Below, piece after piece: positions 8,478 through 17,217 of a DNA stretch of 64,000 nt (positions are counted from its first letter, which is position 1; each line of letters begins with the position of its first letter). This stretch comes from Hymenobacter aerophilus DSM 13606 (GTDB lineage: Bacteria > Bacteroidota > Bacteroidia > Cytophagales > Hymenobacteraceae). The stretch covers positions 77,900-141,899 of the forward strand of contig NZ_KB907807.1 of assembly GCF_000382225.1 (NCBI RefSeq), given 5' to 3'. Under the pieces are notes generated by a model, which had not been told where the DNA came from, searched no databases, and saw only the letters and a list, made by a program, of their open reading frames with translations. The translations under genes and the position numbers were made by a program.

Positions 8478-8885
8478 ATGAAATTTACGCCCCGTTTTTT
8501 CACCTTTCTGCTGTTGCTGTTGTGGCAACTGCCGCAGCTGGCCGCCGCCAGCTACGCGCCGCCGTCGGCCGCGCAGGGTCGCGCCCCGGTTGCCGGAGTT
8601 CCTACGTTGGCCGCCCGTATGCTGAGCCCCACTTTCTCGCTGGCCCCCAACCCTGCCCACGGCATCGTTACGCTCTCCATGAGCCAGTATGCGGCCGGCA
8701 CCGAGTACCGGCTGCGGCTGAGCAACATCATCGGCCGCGAGGTGCGCACCGTGGCGTTGCGCCCCGAAGCCGCCGACCGTGGCATGTCGCTCAACCTGGC
8801 TGACTTGCCCTCCGGCATGTATTTCTACAGCCTGCTGCAGAACGACAAAGTGGTTTCGACCAAGCGGCTGGTGTTGCAGAACTAG
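8478..8885 (+). CDS. Mini-protein consisting of a signal peptide and a T9SS type A sorting domain
   Basis: 135 residues from the ATG at 8478. Residues 1-23 are a signal peptide (hydrophobic LLLLLW core, cleavage near LAAA). A short Ala/Pro linker leads into a complete type IX secretion C-terminal domain: PNPAHGIVTLSM, then YRLRLSNIIGREV, then LADLPSGMYFYSLLQ, ending KVVSTKRLVLQN. Normally this domain is the tail of a large secreted enzyme or adhesin; here almost nothing precedes it. It may be a real small surface protein or the remnant of a larger gene. The 262 bp upstream (8216-8477) hold no gene I can support. Confidence 0.8.
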   Translation: MKFTPRFFTFLLLLLWQLPQLAAASYAPPSAAQGRAPVAGVPTLAARMLSPTFSLAPNPAHGIVTLSMSQYAAGTEYRLRLSNIIGREVRTVALRPEAADRGMSLNLADLPSGMYFYSLLQNDKVVSTKRLVLQN

Positions 8886-8893
8886 CTTTTTGC

Positions 8894-9098
8894 GCTACAA
8901 GCGGCAAGCTGCAAGCCATAAGCTGCAAGCCACAAGCTTTACGGCCTGTCATCCTGAGCGCAGCGAAGGACCTTATCACGCTGGAACGACCGTAACAACG
9001 CCTCGTCTTCACGTAATAAGGTCCTTCGCTGCGCTCAGGATGACAGGCCGTAAAGCTTGTGGCTTGCAGCTTATGGCTTGCAGCTTGCCGCTTGTAGC
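8894..9098. repeat. 205-bp composite palindrome: heptad arms enclosing a GTCATCCTGAGC hairpin
   Basis: The outer arms are degenerate heptads (AAGCGGC, AAGCTGC, AAGCCAT, AAGCTGC, AAGCCAC, AAGCTTT). The left arm 8901-8945 is the exact reverse complement of 9047-9091. Inside, 8946-9046 is a hairpin with ends CTGTCATCCTGAGC / GCTCAGGATGACAG and core GAAGGACCTTATCACG. It fills most of the 341-bp gap between the mini T9SS gene and the DUF2723 gene; the rest holds the promoter at 9150. Confidence 0.95.
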
Positions 9099-9149
9099 TC
9101 TTAAAAGAGGTGTTGGTTGATTTGGGGATGCGGCTCGGGAGTTATTGGC

Positions 9150-9157
9150 TACTTTTG
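9150..9157 (+). promoter_or_regulatory. -7 element TACTTTTG of the DUF2723 gene
   Basis: An exact TAnnTTTG match 70 bp before the ATG at 9227, just outside the 205-bp palindrome. Confidence 0.5.
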
Positions 9158-9226
9158 AACTTTCGCTGACCTGCTTTCCCGATTCTCCTGCCCTTTTGCA
9201 AGCGGCGGGCCTCTCTCACTTTCTGT

Positions 9227-12220
9227 ATGCGGAGTTACAAAAGCCTGAATAACCTCGTCGGCTGGGGCGTATTTGCCCTGGCCACCGTTGTTTTCCTGAT
9301 GACCCTGGAGCCCACGGCTTCGTTCTGGGACTGCGGCGAGTTCATTGCCTGCTCGTATAAGCTGCTGGTGCCGCACCCGCCCGGCGCCCCCACGTTCCTG
9401 CTGCTGGGCCGGCTGTTTTCCATGCTCAGCTTCGGCGACGTCACCAAAGTATCGGTGCTGGTGAATGCGCTGTCGGCGCTTAGCTCGTCGTTCACGGTGC
9501 TGTTTCTGTTCTGGACGATTACCATGCTGGCCAAGAAGCTGGTGCTGCACCGCCCTGGCATGCACGACGACCGGCTGCTGGAGCCCAGCTTCGGGCAAAC
9601 GCTGCTAATTATGGGCGCGGGCGCCGTGGGCGCGCTGGCCTACGCTTTCTCCGACTCGTTCTGGTTCAACGCCGAAGAGGCCGAGGTGTACGCCATGTCG
9701 TCGCTGTGCACCGCGGCCGTGGTGTGGCTGATGCTGAAGTGGGAAAACCGCGCCGACGAAGCCGATTCGGACCGCTGGCTGGTGCTGATTGCCTACGTGA
9801 TTGGCCTGAGCATCGGGGTTCACCTGCTGAATCTGCTGGCCATTCCGGCGCTGGGCTTCATCTATTACTACCGCCGCACCCAAAACCCTACCATGTGGGG
9901 CGGGGTGGCTACGCTGGTTATCAGCAGCGTGATTGTAGGCCTGATTCTGGCCGGTATCATTCCGGGACTGCCCACGCTGGCGGGCGCGTTCGAGGTGTTC
10001 TTCGTGAACAGCGTGGGCCTGCCCTTCAACTGGGGCATTATCATCTTTCTGCTGGTGTTTGTGGGCCTGATCTGGTTCGGCTTCCGGCAATCGTTCCAGC
10101 GCCGCAACCGGCTGCTGAACACCGTGATGCTGAGCTTCGTGTTCATTCTGATTGGCTATTCTAGCTACCTGATTGTGCCCATCCGTAGCTCCTATCACCC
10201 TACTATCAACGAAAACAACCCCGAGGACGTGCTCTCGTTCGTGAGCTACCTCAAGCGCGAGCAGTACGGCGACCGGCCCCTGCTCTACGGTCCGCAGCTC
10301 AACGCCCAGCCCATCGCCCAGACCGAGGGCGCCCCGCGCTACGTGCGCCAGGGCGACAAGTACGTGGTGGCCGAGTACCGCCCGGTGCTGGAGTACCGCC
10401 CCGAAGATAAAATGCTGCTCCCGCGCATCTACAGCCCCGACCCGCTGCACGTGTACAACTACCAGAAATGGGTGGACGTGCAGAAGGACGTGAAGCCGAC
10501 TATGGGCCAGAACCTGGCCTTCCTGTTCCGCTACCAGATGGGCCACATGTTCTGGCGCTACTTTATGTGGAACTACGTAGGCCGCGAGGGCGACTTGCAG
10601 CAGTCGGGCGTTTTGTGGGGCAGCGCCGACGGCAACGGCCTGCCTGAGCGCGTGGCCGACAGCCCGGCCCGCAACGCTTTCTTCGCGCTGCCGCTGCTAC
10701 TGGGCTTGCTGGGCCTCTATTTCCACATCCGCCGCGACGGCCGCAACGCCTTTATTGTGGGTTTGCTGTTCCTGTTCACGGGTCTGGCCATCGTTATTTA
10801 TCTCAACCAGCCGCCCATCGAGCCCCGCGAGCGGGACTACACCTTCGCGGGCGCCACGTTTGCCTTCGCCATCTGGATTGGGTTGGGCGTGCTGGCGCTG
10901 GCCGAGTTGCTGCAATCGGTGCTCAAAGCTGATACCACCCGCGCCGGCGTGGTGACGCTGGCCGGCCTGATGGTGCCGGGCATTATGGTAACGCAGGGCT
11001 GGGACGACCACGACCGCTCCGACCGCTTTCTGTCGGTTGATTCGGCCAAAAACCTGCTGAACTCCTGCGCGCCGAACGCCATCCTGTTCACCAACGGCGA
11101 CAACGACACCTTCCCACTCTGGTACGCCCAGGAAGTGGAGGGCGTGCGCACCGACGTGCGCGTGGCCGTGCTCAGCTACCTGAACACCGACTGGTACATC
11201 GACCAGATGAAGCGCCGCTCCTACAAATCGGCCCCGCTGCCGATTTCGATGGAGAACAAGGACTACAAGCAGGGAACCAACGACTACCTGCCCTACGCCG
11301 AAAACCCGGCGGTGCCGGCCGTGGATGTGCGCCAGTTTATGCAGCTCGTGGAGGCCAACAGCCCGCTGCTGCAGGTCAGCTACGGCGACGGCAAAAACAT
11401 GCTGTCTTTCCCCTCGCGCAACTTCTATTTGCCGATTGACACCGCCGCCGTGGCCAAGTCGGGCATCATCCCGGCCGACCGCCGCAAGCAGCTGGTGACG
11501 CAGATGGACTGGAGCGTAGGCAAGAGCGCCATCGAAAAGAAGACGCTGCTCATCCTTGATATTCTGGCCACCAACAACTGGGAGCGGCCGGTGTACTTTT
11601 CGAGCACCGTCGATTCGCGCGACTTTATGGGCCTGCAGCCCTACTTCCAGCTCGAAGGCATGGCCTACCGCATTCTGCCGGCCCGCAACCCCGACGCCGA
11701 CCCCAAAACGGGCAACGCCGACGAGGGCTTCGTGGAAACGGGCCTGATGTACGACAAGCTGATGAAGCAGTTCGCCTACCGCGGCCTCGACAACCCCAAC
11801 ATTTTCTACGACGAAAACAACCTGCGCTTCCCGGCCAACTACCGCGACAAGTTCTCGCGCCTGGCCGATGCGCTGCTGATCAAGGGCGACAAGGTGCGGG
11901 CCAAGCAGGTGCTCGACAAGGCCTTCGAAGTGATGCCCGACAAGGCCATTCCGTACGACTACTACGTGCCCCAGTTCATTCCGGCACTGCTGGCCGTGGG
12001 CGAGCAGGCGCGGGCCAACGAAATCATGGACACCATGACCGACCGCGCCGAGCGGGGCCTGGCCTACTATAGCACCCATAACCAGGCCCTGTTCGACCAG
12101 GAATACCAGACGTATCTGATGACGCTCAACAGCATCGGCCGCGCTGCCGAGGCCATCGGCGACCGGAAACGGGCCGAGCGGGCCATCAAGCTATTGCAGC
12201 AGTATTACAATCCGCGCTAG
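9227..12220 (+). CDS. DUF2723 / glycosyltransferase family 117 integral membrane protein
   Basis: 997 residues. The N-terminal DUF2723 domain (about 1-200) contains the conserved EPTASFWDCGEFIACSYKL segment and PHPPGAP, both hallmarks of this Bacteroidota family related to protein O-mannosyltransferases. At least ten transmembrane helices span the first 600 residues. The remainder is a large soluble region with NGDNDTFPLWYAQEVEGVRTD and a C-terminal helical repeat part (residues about 850-997) resembling TPR units. The likely role is lipid-linked glycosyl transfer to secreted proteins; the exact substrate is unknown. Monocistronic, with a terminator directly after it. Confidence 0.88.
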   Translation: MRSYKSLNNLVGWGVFALATVVFLMTLEPTASFWDCGEFIACSYKLLVPHPPGAPTFLLLGRLFSMLSFGDVTKVSVLVNALSALSSSFTVLFLFWTITMLAKKLVLHRPGMHDDRLLEPSFGQTLLIMGAGAVGALAYAFSDSFWFNAEEAEVYAMSSLCTAAVVWLMLKWENRADEADSDRWLVLIAYVIGLSIGVHLLNLLAIPALGFIYYYRRTQNPTMWGGVATLVISSVIVGLILAGIIPGLPTLAGAFEVFFVNSVGLPFNWGIIIFLLVFVGLIWFGFRQSFQRRNRLLNTVMLSFVFILIGYSSYLIVPIRSSYHPTINENNPEDVLSFVSYLKREQYGDRPLLYGPQLNAQPIAQTEGAPRYVRQGDKYVVAEYRPVLEYRPEDKMLLPRIYSPDPLHVYNYQKWVDVQKDVKPTMGQNLAFLFRYQMGHMFWRYFMWNYVGREGDLQQSGVLWGSADGNGLPERVADSPARNAFFALPLLLGLLGLYFHIRRDGRNAFIVGLLFLFTGLAIVIYLNQPPIEPRERDYTFAGATFAFAIWIGLGVLALAELLQSVLKADTTRAGVVTLAGLMVPGIMVTQGWDDHDRSDRFLSVDSAKNLLNSCAPNAILFTNGDNDTFPLWYAQEVEGVRTDVRVAVLSYLNTDWYIDQMKRRSYKSAPLPISMENKDYKQGTNDYLPYAENPAVPAVDVRQFMQLVEANSPLLQVSYGDGKNMLSFPSRNFYLPIDTAAVAKSGIIPADRRKQLVTQMDWSVGKSAIEKKTLLILDILATNNWERPVYFSSTVDSRDFMGLQPYFQLEGMAYRILPARNPDADPKTGNADEGFVETGLMYDKLMKQFAYRGLDNPNIFYDENNLRFPANYRDKFSRLADALLIKGDKVRAKQVLDKAFEVMPDKAIPYDYYVPQFIPALLAVGEQARANEIMDTMTDRAERGLAYYSTHNQALFDQEYQTYLMTLNSIGRAAEAIGDRKRAERAIKLLQQYYNPR

Positions 12221-12244
12221 TAGTGCACGGTTTTTGAGCGCTGA

Positions 12245-12274
12245 AGCCGGCTCCGGGAACGGGGCCGGCTTTTT
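12245..12274 (+). terminator. Intrinsic terminator after the DUF2723 gene
   Basis: Stem AGCCGGCTCC / GGGGCCGGCT followed by TTTT, 24 bp after the stop codon. Confidence 0.8.
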
Positions 12275-12342
12275 CGCGTAAAGTCGTTGGCCTTAGCTTG
12301 GGTTTTCACGCGGTTTACCTATCCCACCTTTCCAGTTATTGT

Positions 12343-13557
12343 ATGAAAAACCTCGCCCCGCTGCTGCTGCTATTACTGACGTTACTTGGTGCGGGGCCGC
12401 TGCAGGCCGCCCCGCGCCGCGACTTTGCCAACCAGTACCGGCCGGGCCGCACTATTGAGGTGGACACCCGCCGCGAGGGCGACAGCCTGCGGGTGTACCT
12501 GCGGTTTCCGAACCAGAGCGCGCAGCGGCGCCGGGTACCGCTGCAGGTAATGAGCTGGGCTGATTTCAACGCCCGCCGCCCCCTTTGGCAGGACACGGTG
12601 CGCGGCGTCGGCCGCCGCCTGCGCACCGATGGCGACCTGGACCGCCTGAGCTTTACGCTGCCGCTGAGCCGTCTGGTGGCCGGGCAGGTGCTGAGCATGG
12701 CCTTCGGGCCGGCCACGGAAGCCATGAGCGGCGACGCGGCCTGGCTGCGGCTCACGCCTTCAACCCTCAACCGCAGCTTCGTGCTGATTGACTCGCTGAG
12801 CCGGCCGCTGATGCGCCGCTACGTGCGGGCCCGCGAGGTTTTTGGAGTAGAAGCCTACGCGCCCGGCCAAAGCCTGACGGCGTATCGGTACCCGCTCAGC
12901 TCGCAGGCCGCGGCCCCGCCCATGGCGGCCAGCAGCACCCTGGGCCAGCAGCCGCGCACGCTGGGCCTGCAGGATTCGGCCCGCTTCAATGCCGACCAGC
13001 TGCTGCGGCTGCCCGCCGGCCTGTACCTGCTGCGCGTGGGCAACCAGGGCCCCAACCTGGGTTTGCTGGTCGAGGAGAACCGGTTTCCCAAGCTCACGTC
13101 GGCCGATGAGCTGATTGCGCCGCTGATTTACGTGTCGACCTCGCAGGAGCGCCAGAAACTATTTGATGCGCCCGACCCCAAAAAAGCCGTCGACCAGTTC
13201 TGGCTCGGCGTAGCCAACGACGACCAGGACCGGGCCCGGGCGCTGATTCGCGCGTTTTACGGCCGGGTGGTAGCGGCCAACCAGTTATTTTCGGCCCACA
13301 AAGCCGGCTGGCTCACCGACCGGGGCATGCTGTTGCAGGTGATGGGCGCGCCCGAAACTGTGTACCGCAGCGGCAACGAGGAGCGGTGGGTGTACCGCGG
13401 CTACCAGACCCAGAACAGCACGTTCGTCTTCCGCGCCAAACCCAGTACCTTTGCGCCCGACAACTACGAACTGGTGCGCCGTCCCGAGCATGAATATCTC
13501 TGGTATGCCGCCGTGGAGCTATGGAGAAAAGGACTAATCGCCCAGCCCGGCCGGTAA
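12343..13557 (+). CDS. GWxTD domain-containing secreted protein
   Basis: 404 residues with an N-terminal signal peptide (MKNLAPLLLLLLTLLGAGPL, cleavage near LQAA). The C-terminal GWxTD domain has its name motif as GWLTD at 322-326 within KAGWLTDRGMLLQVMGAPET, preceded by DQFWLGVANDDQDRARALIRAF. The family is restricted largely to Bacteroidota and related phyla and its function is not established; an envelope role is inferred. The last 37 bp overlap the start of rlmB, so the two are probably co-translated. The leader Met at 12343 was preferred to an upstream ATG at 12298. Confidence 0.85.
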   Translation: MKNLAPLLLLLLTLLGAGPLQAAPRRDFANQYRPGRTIEVDTRREGDSLRVYLRFPNQSAQRRRVPLQVMSWADFNARRPLWQDTVRGVGRRLRTDGDLDRLSFTLPLSRLVAGQVLSMAFGPATEAMSGDAAWLRLTPSTLNRSFVLIDSLSRPLMRRYVRAREVFGVEAYAPGQSLTAYRYPLSSQAAAPPMAASSTLGQQPRTLGLQDSARFNADQLLRLPAGLYLLRVGNQGPNLGLLVEENRFPKLTSADELIAPLIYVSTSQERQKLFDAPDPKKAVDQFWLGVANDDQDRARALIRAFYGRVVAANQLFSAHKAGWLTDRGMLLQVMGAPETVYRSGNEERWVYRGYQTQNSTFVFRAKPSTFAPDNYELVRRPEHEYLWYAAVELWRKGLIAQPGR

Positions 13558-14594
13558 CCGAACGCCGCCAATATTTCGACTCGCAGAACCGCCCCGTGCC
13601 CAACCGCCGCACCCCACGCGAGGACCAGGGCCGCGATGAGAGCCGCGACGATGCCCCGCGCTTTGAGCGCAGCCGCGCCGAGGGAGGCCGCTTCGATGAT
13701 GAGCAGTTCAGCGAGCCGCGCCCGCGTCGCGACGAGGAGCGCTCCGAGGGCCGGCGCGACGAGGGCGGCAACCGCGAAGGTGGCCGCCGGCCGTCGTCAT
13801 CGTCTGACAAGCCGCGCTACCCCCACCGCCCGCCTCAGGACCGCAGCATCGACATGATTTTCGGGCTCCGGCCCATTCTGGAGGCGCTGAGCGCGGGCCG
13901 CACGCTGGACAAGATTTTCCTGCTGCGCGCCACCAAAAACTCCATGACCCAGGACATCAACACGCTGGCCCGCGAAGCCAACGTGCCCGTGTCGATGGTA
14001 CCGGTGGAAAAGCTCGACAACATCACCCGCAAAAACCACCAGGGCGCCGTGGCCTTCGTGTCGCCGATTGACTACATGCCGCTGGACAACATTCTGGCCG
14101 GCTTGTACGAGGAGGGCAAAACGCCCCTGCTGCTGGTGCTGGATCGGATTACCGACGTGCGCAACTTCGGCTCCATTGCCCGCAACGCCGAGTGTCTGGG
14201 CGTGCACGCCATTGTGGTGCCCAGCCACGGCGCGGCCCAAATCAACGGCGACGCGCTCAAAACCTCGGCCGGCGCGCTCAACCTGATTCCGGTCTGCCGC
14301 GAGCACAACCTCAAGCAAACCCTCACCTTCCTGCGCGAATCGGGGGTGCAGGTGGTGGCCTGTACCGAGAAGTCGGATGCCAGCCTGGAAGCCGAAACCG
14401 TAGACCTGACCGGCCCCCTGGCCATCCTGATGGGCTCGGAGGAAGACGGCATCAGCCCCGAATACCTGCGCCTCGCCGACCACAAGCTGCGCATCCCGAT
14501 GGCCGGCCAAATCAGCTCCCTCAATGTATCGGTAGCCAGCGGCATTATGCTGTACGAGGTGCTCCGGCAACGGCTGGGAAAGAATAATATTTAA
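13521..14594 (+). CDS. rlmB: 23S rRNA (guanosine-2'-O)-methyltransferase RlmB, SpoU family
   Basis: 357 residues. Residues 1-110 are a disordered, Arg/Glu/Asp-rich extension (RPRRDEERSEGRRDEGG) not seen in enterobacterial RlmB. The substrate-binding domain begins at MIFGLRPILEALSAG (about 112). The SPOUT catalytic domain shows motif 1 DRITDVRNFGSIARNAE, motif 2 ILMGSEEDGISPEYL and motif 3 IPMAGQISSLNVSVASG. It methylates the ribose of G2251 in 23S rRNA in E. coli. The start overlaps the GWxTD gene by 37 bp. An alternative start at the internal Met would remove the charged tail. Confidence 0.9.
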   Translation: MEKRTNRPARPVTERRQYFDSQNRPVPNRRTPREDQGRDESRDDAPRFERSRAEGGRFDDEQFSEPRPRRDEERSEGRRDEGGNREGGRRPSSSSDKPRYPHRPPQDRSIDMIFGLRPILEALSAGRTLDKIFLLRATKNSMTQDINTLAREANVPVSMVPVEKLDNITRKNHQGAVAFVSPIDYMPLDNILAGLYEEGKTPLLLVLDRITDVRNFGSIARNAECLGVHAIVVPSHGAAQINGDALKTSAGALNLIPVCREHNLKQTLTFLRESGVQVVACTEKSDASLEAETVDLTGPLAILMGSEEDGISPEYLRLADHKLRIPMAGQISSLNVSVASGIMLYEVLRQRLGKNNI

Positions 14595-14612
14595 CAAACT
14601 ATAAAGCTATTC

Positions 14613-15194
14613 ATGGATTTCTACGACCCTAGAAAAAACAAAACTAGCATCTGGAAAAAGACAAAAAATATTATTCCATTTATAGCTGCTATTGTATTAT
14701 CTATACTATCGATACATATAAACTACAAAGGAATTACCACAGCCAGTGGAAGAGAGGTGTTGTTATATTGGCCATATTTTAGACACTCTATTATATTAAC
14801 TACAATAACCTGGCTTTTTACAGAGCATTGTGCTCTCAATTTTAAAACTTCAAATTCTGAATCTAGTGCAAGGGAGTATGATGCTACTGGGGATGTCGTA
14901 ACATTCATGTTTGGTTTTTTTCCGTATGTTATATTATTGTTGTACCCTCTTTCAGAGCAATTACACTTACCACATGATTCTGCTATATTGAGCACTATAA
15001 TAGCGTTATCTATAACGCAAACCCTCTGCTGTTACGGACTACTAATTAATAAATTAGGAAAATCGCTAAATGCTAAATCAATTGCTATTGGAATTTCAAT
15101 TAATTTAATATTTATATTTGGATCTTCATACGCACATGGCTATAATTACAGCAATAGTGGAGGCCGTTATAAAATCGACGAGTATGGCGAATGA
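14613..15194 (+). CDS. AT-rich hypothetical membrane protein
   Basis: 193 residues, 18 bp after rlmB. It has about five hydrophobic segments (near 20-38, 54-72, 97-114, 124-145 and 158-176) separated by short polar loops, a Lys-rich N-terminus (MDFYDPRKNKTSIWKKTKN) and a Gly/Tyr/Asn-rich tail. I recognise no family. Base composition is strikingly AT-rich (ATA, TTA and AAT codons dominate) compared with the neighbours, as is the non-coding DNA up to about 15243. Recent horizontal acquisition is the simplest reading. Expression would depend on read-through from rlmB, since no clear promoter is visible. Confidence 0.6.
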   Translation: MDFYDPRKNKTSIWKKTKNIIPFIAAIVLSILSIHINYKGITTASGREVLLYWPYFRHSIILTTITWLFTEHCALNFKTSNSESSAREYDATGDVVTFMFGFFPYVILLLYPLSEQLHLPHDSAILSTIIALSITQTLCCYGLLINKLGKSLNAKSIAIGISINLIFIFGSSYAHGYNYSNSGGRYKIDEYGE

Positions 15195-15243
15195 TTTTTA
15201 TTATATTATATGTAAACAATAATATTGACAATAAATTCTCTTT

Positions 15244-15582
15244 TCAACTCAGCAGCCCCGCCTGCTTGGCAGCCGCCAGCAGTTGCGGCGCGTTTTTGAG
15301 CGTGGCGGCCACGAAGCGCTTGCCGGATTCCTTCACCTCGTCGCGGCTGACTTCGTGCATTTCTTCGCGCACGAACTCGCTTAGCTGGTGCAAGGCCTCA
15401 CGCAGTGCTTTGTGCTTGGGCTGCTCCGAATGCAGTTGCTGTTGCACCAGAGCCAGCTGCTCGCGGATTTTCTCGCGGCGCGAACTGAACACCGTGTGGT
15501 GGCCAACGTGGGGGCGGATGCGCTCGACCAGTTCCAGCAGCGGGCGCAGGCGGTGGCCGGTAGCCAGGGCGGCATCGGCCAA
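15244..15582 (-). CDS. Conserved-looking hypothetical helical protein
   Basis: At least 112 residues, rich in charged helices: ELVERIRPHVGHHTVF, REKIREQLALVQQQL, EALHQLSEFVREEMHEV and a C-terminal KRFVAATLKNAPQLLAAAK. No family is recognised. The start is unsure: no ATG exists in frame, the TTG at 15582 is the first candidate, and the frame stays open upstream to about 15726. It is convergent with the AT-rich membrane gene and divergent from icd. Confidence 0.5.
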   Translation of the reverse strand: MADAALATGHRLRPLLELVERIRPHVGHHTVFSSRREKIREQLALVQQQLHSEQPKHKALREALHQLSEFVREEMHEVSRDEVKESGKRFVAATLKNAPQLLAAAKQAGLLS

Positions 15583-15806
15583 GTGGTCGCGCTTGCGGAG
15601 TGGAGCGGAGTCGGGTATGTGGGCGGAGCGGGTGAGCGGGGCACGTGCCGCAGCGGGGGCTAAAGTAAGCGGAAACCCGGAACCGCCGGCACCGCCGGCC
15701 CGGTAAAATAGGCGGCGCTTCGTGGCCTATGCCTATCTTATGGCCGCAAAGGCCGGCCCGGTTGGCCGGCCGGAGCCTCTTTTACTTTTTCCTTATCCCC
15801 CACCCC

Positions 15807-17039
15807 ATGACTAAAATCAAGGTAGCCAATCCGGTAGTTGAGCTCGATGGCGACGAGATGACCCGCATCATCTGGAAATTCATCAAAGACAAGCTCATCA
15901 CCCCTTACCTCGACCTCGACATCAAGTACTACGACCTCGGCCTGGAGTACCGCGACGAAACCAACGACCAGGTAACCATCGACGCCGCCAACGCCATCAA
16001 GCAGTACGGCGTGGGCATCAAGTGCGCCACCATCACGCCCGACGAGCAGCGGGTGGAGGAGTTCGGCCTCAAGCAGATGTGGAAGTCGCCCAACGGCACT
16101 ATTCGTAATATTCTGGATGGCACGGTGTTCCGCGAGCCGATTGTGATGAGCAACGTGCCCCGCCTCGTGCCCAACTGGACGGCCCCCATCTGCATCGGCC
16201 GCCACGCGTTCGGCGACCAGTACAAGGCCACCGACTTCGTGACCAAGGGCAAGGGCAAGCTCACCATCACCTTCACGCCCGAAGACGGCGGCGAGGAGCA
16301 GTCGTTTGAGGTCTACAACTTCAAGGGCGACGGCGTGGCCCTGGCCATGTACAACACCGACGAAAGCATCCGCGGCTTCGCCCACGCCTGCTTCAACCAG
16401 GCCCTGATGAAGGGCTGGCCGCTGTATTTGAGCACCAAAAACACCATCCTCAAGAAGTACGATGGCCGCTTCAAGGATATCTTCCAGGAGATTTACGAGC
16501 AGGAATACGCTACCAAATTCCAGGAGGCCGGCATCACCTACGAGCACCGCCTGATCGACGACATGGTGGCCTCGGCGCTGAAATGGCACGGCAACTTCGT
16601 GTGGGCCTGCAAGAACTACGACGGCGACGTGCAGAGCGACACCGTGGCCCAGGGTTTCGGCTCGCTGGGGTTGATGACCTCGACGCTGGTAACGCCCGAT
16701 GGCAAGACGATGGAAGCCGAAGCCGCTCACGGCACCGTGACGCGCCATTACCGCGACCATCAGAAGGGCAAGCCCACGAGCACCAACCCCATCGCCAGCA
16801 TTTTCGCCTGGACGCGCGGCCTGGAATTCCGCGGCAAGCTCGATGGCAACCAAGAGCTCATCGACTTCTGCCACGCCTTGGAGGCCGTGTGCATCGAAAC
16901 CGTGGAAAGCGGCAAGATGACCAAGGACCTGGCCGTCAACATCCACGGCAACAAGGTGGAGCACGGCCGCGACTACCTCTACACCGAGGAATTCCTGGCC
17001 GCGCTGGACGAGAACCTGCAAGCAAAGCTTAGAGCTTAG
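15807..17039 (+). CDS. icd: NADP-dependent isocitrate dehydrogenase
   Basis: 410 residues from the ATG at 15807; oxidatively decarboxylates isocitrate to 2-oxoglutarate in the TCA cycle, giving NADPH. The sequence is of the eukaryote-like type II homodimeric class: [13 protein letters not shown] near the start, [32 protein letters not shown] (substrate loop) and the C-terminal [11 protein letters not shown]. An earlier in-frame ATG (15729) would add a sequence not found in the family. The last codons (KLRA and stop) are encoded by the first units of a heptad array, so the repeat defines the C-terminus. Confidence 0.95.
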   Translation: MTKIKVANPVVELDGDEMTRIIWKFIKDKLITPYLDLDIKYYDLGLEYRDETNDQVTIDAANAIKQYGVGIKCATITPDEQRVEEFGLKQMWKSPNGTIRNILDGTVFREPIVMSNVPRLVPNWTAPICIGRHAFGDQYKATDFVTKGKGKLTITFTPEDGGEEQSFEVYNFKGDGVALAMYNTDESIRGFAHACFNQALMKGWPLYLSTKNTILKKYDGRFKDIFQEIYEQEYATKFQEAGITYEHRLIDDMVASALKWHGNFVWACKNYDGDVQSDTVAQGFGSLGLMTSTLVTPDGKTMEAEAAHGTVTRHYRDHQKGKPTSTNPIASIFAWTRGLEFRGKLDGNQELIDFCHALEAVCIETVESGKMTKDLAVNIHGNKVEHGRDYLYTEEFLAALDENLQAKLRA

Positions 17040-17217
17040 GTTTTAGAGCTTAGGTTTTGGGACTTAGAGCCTAGATGGTTCTGTCATCCTGAGTAAAGCG
17101 AAGGACCTTATCACGTTGAAACGAGTCGTTGTTACGATTGTCGTTCAGACGTGATAAGGTCCTTCGCTTTGCTTAGGATGACAGAACCATCTAGGCTCTA
17201 AGTCCAAAGCTCTAAAA
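17025..17217. repeat. Heptad arms plus GTCATCCTGAG hairpin between convergent icd and guanylyltransferase genes
   Basis: Left units from 17025: AAGCTTA, GAGCTTA, GGTTTTA, GAGCTTA, GGTTTTG, GGACTTA, GAGCCTA. The right arm (to 17217) is the inverse but is shorter by exactly one 7-bp unit. The hairpin 17081-17184 has ends CTGTCATCCTGAG / AGGATGACAG and core GAAGGACCTTATCACG. The palindrome runs from inside the icd stop to the base before the next stop codon. Confidence 0.93.

Noticed and set aside
9605..12079. Two long minus-strand frames opposite the DUF2723 gene
   Set aside because: Both lie wholly within a family member with clear membrane and DUF2723 features on the other strand.
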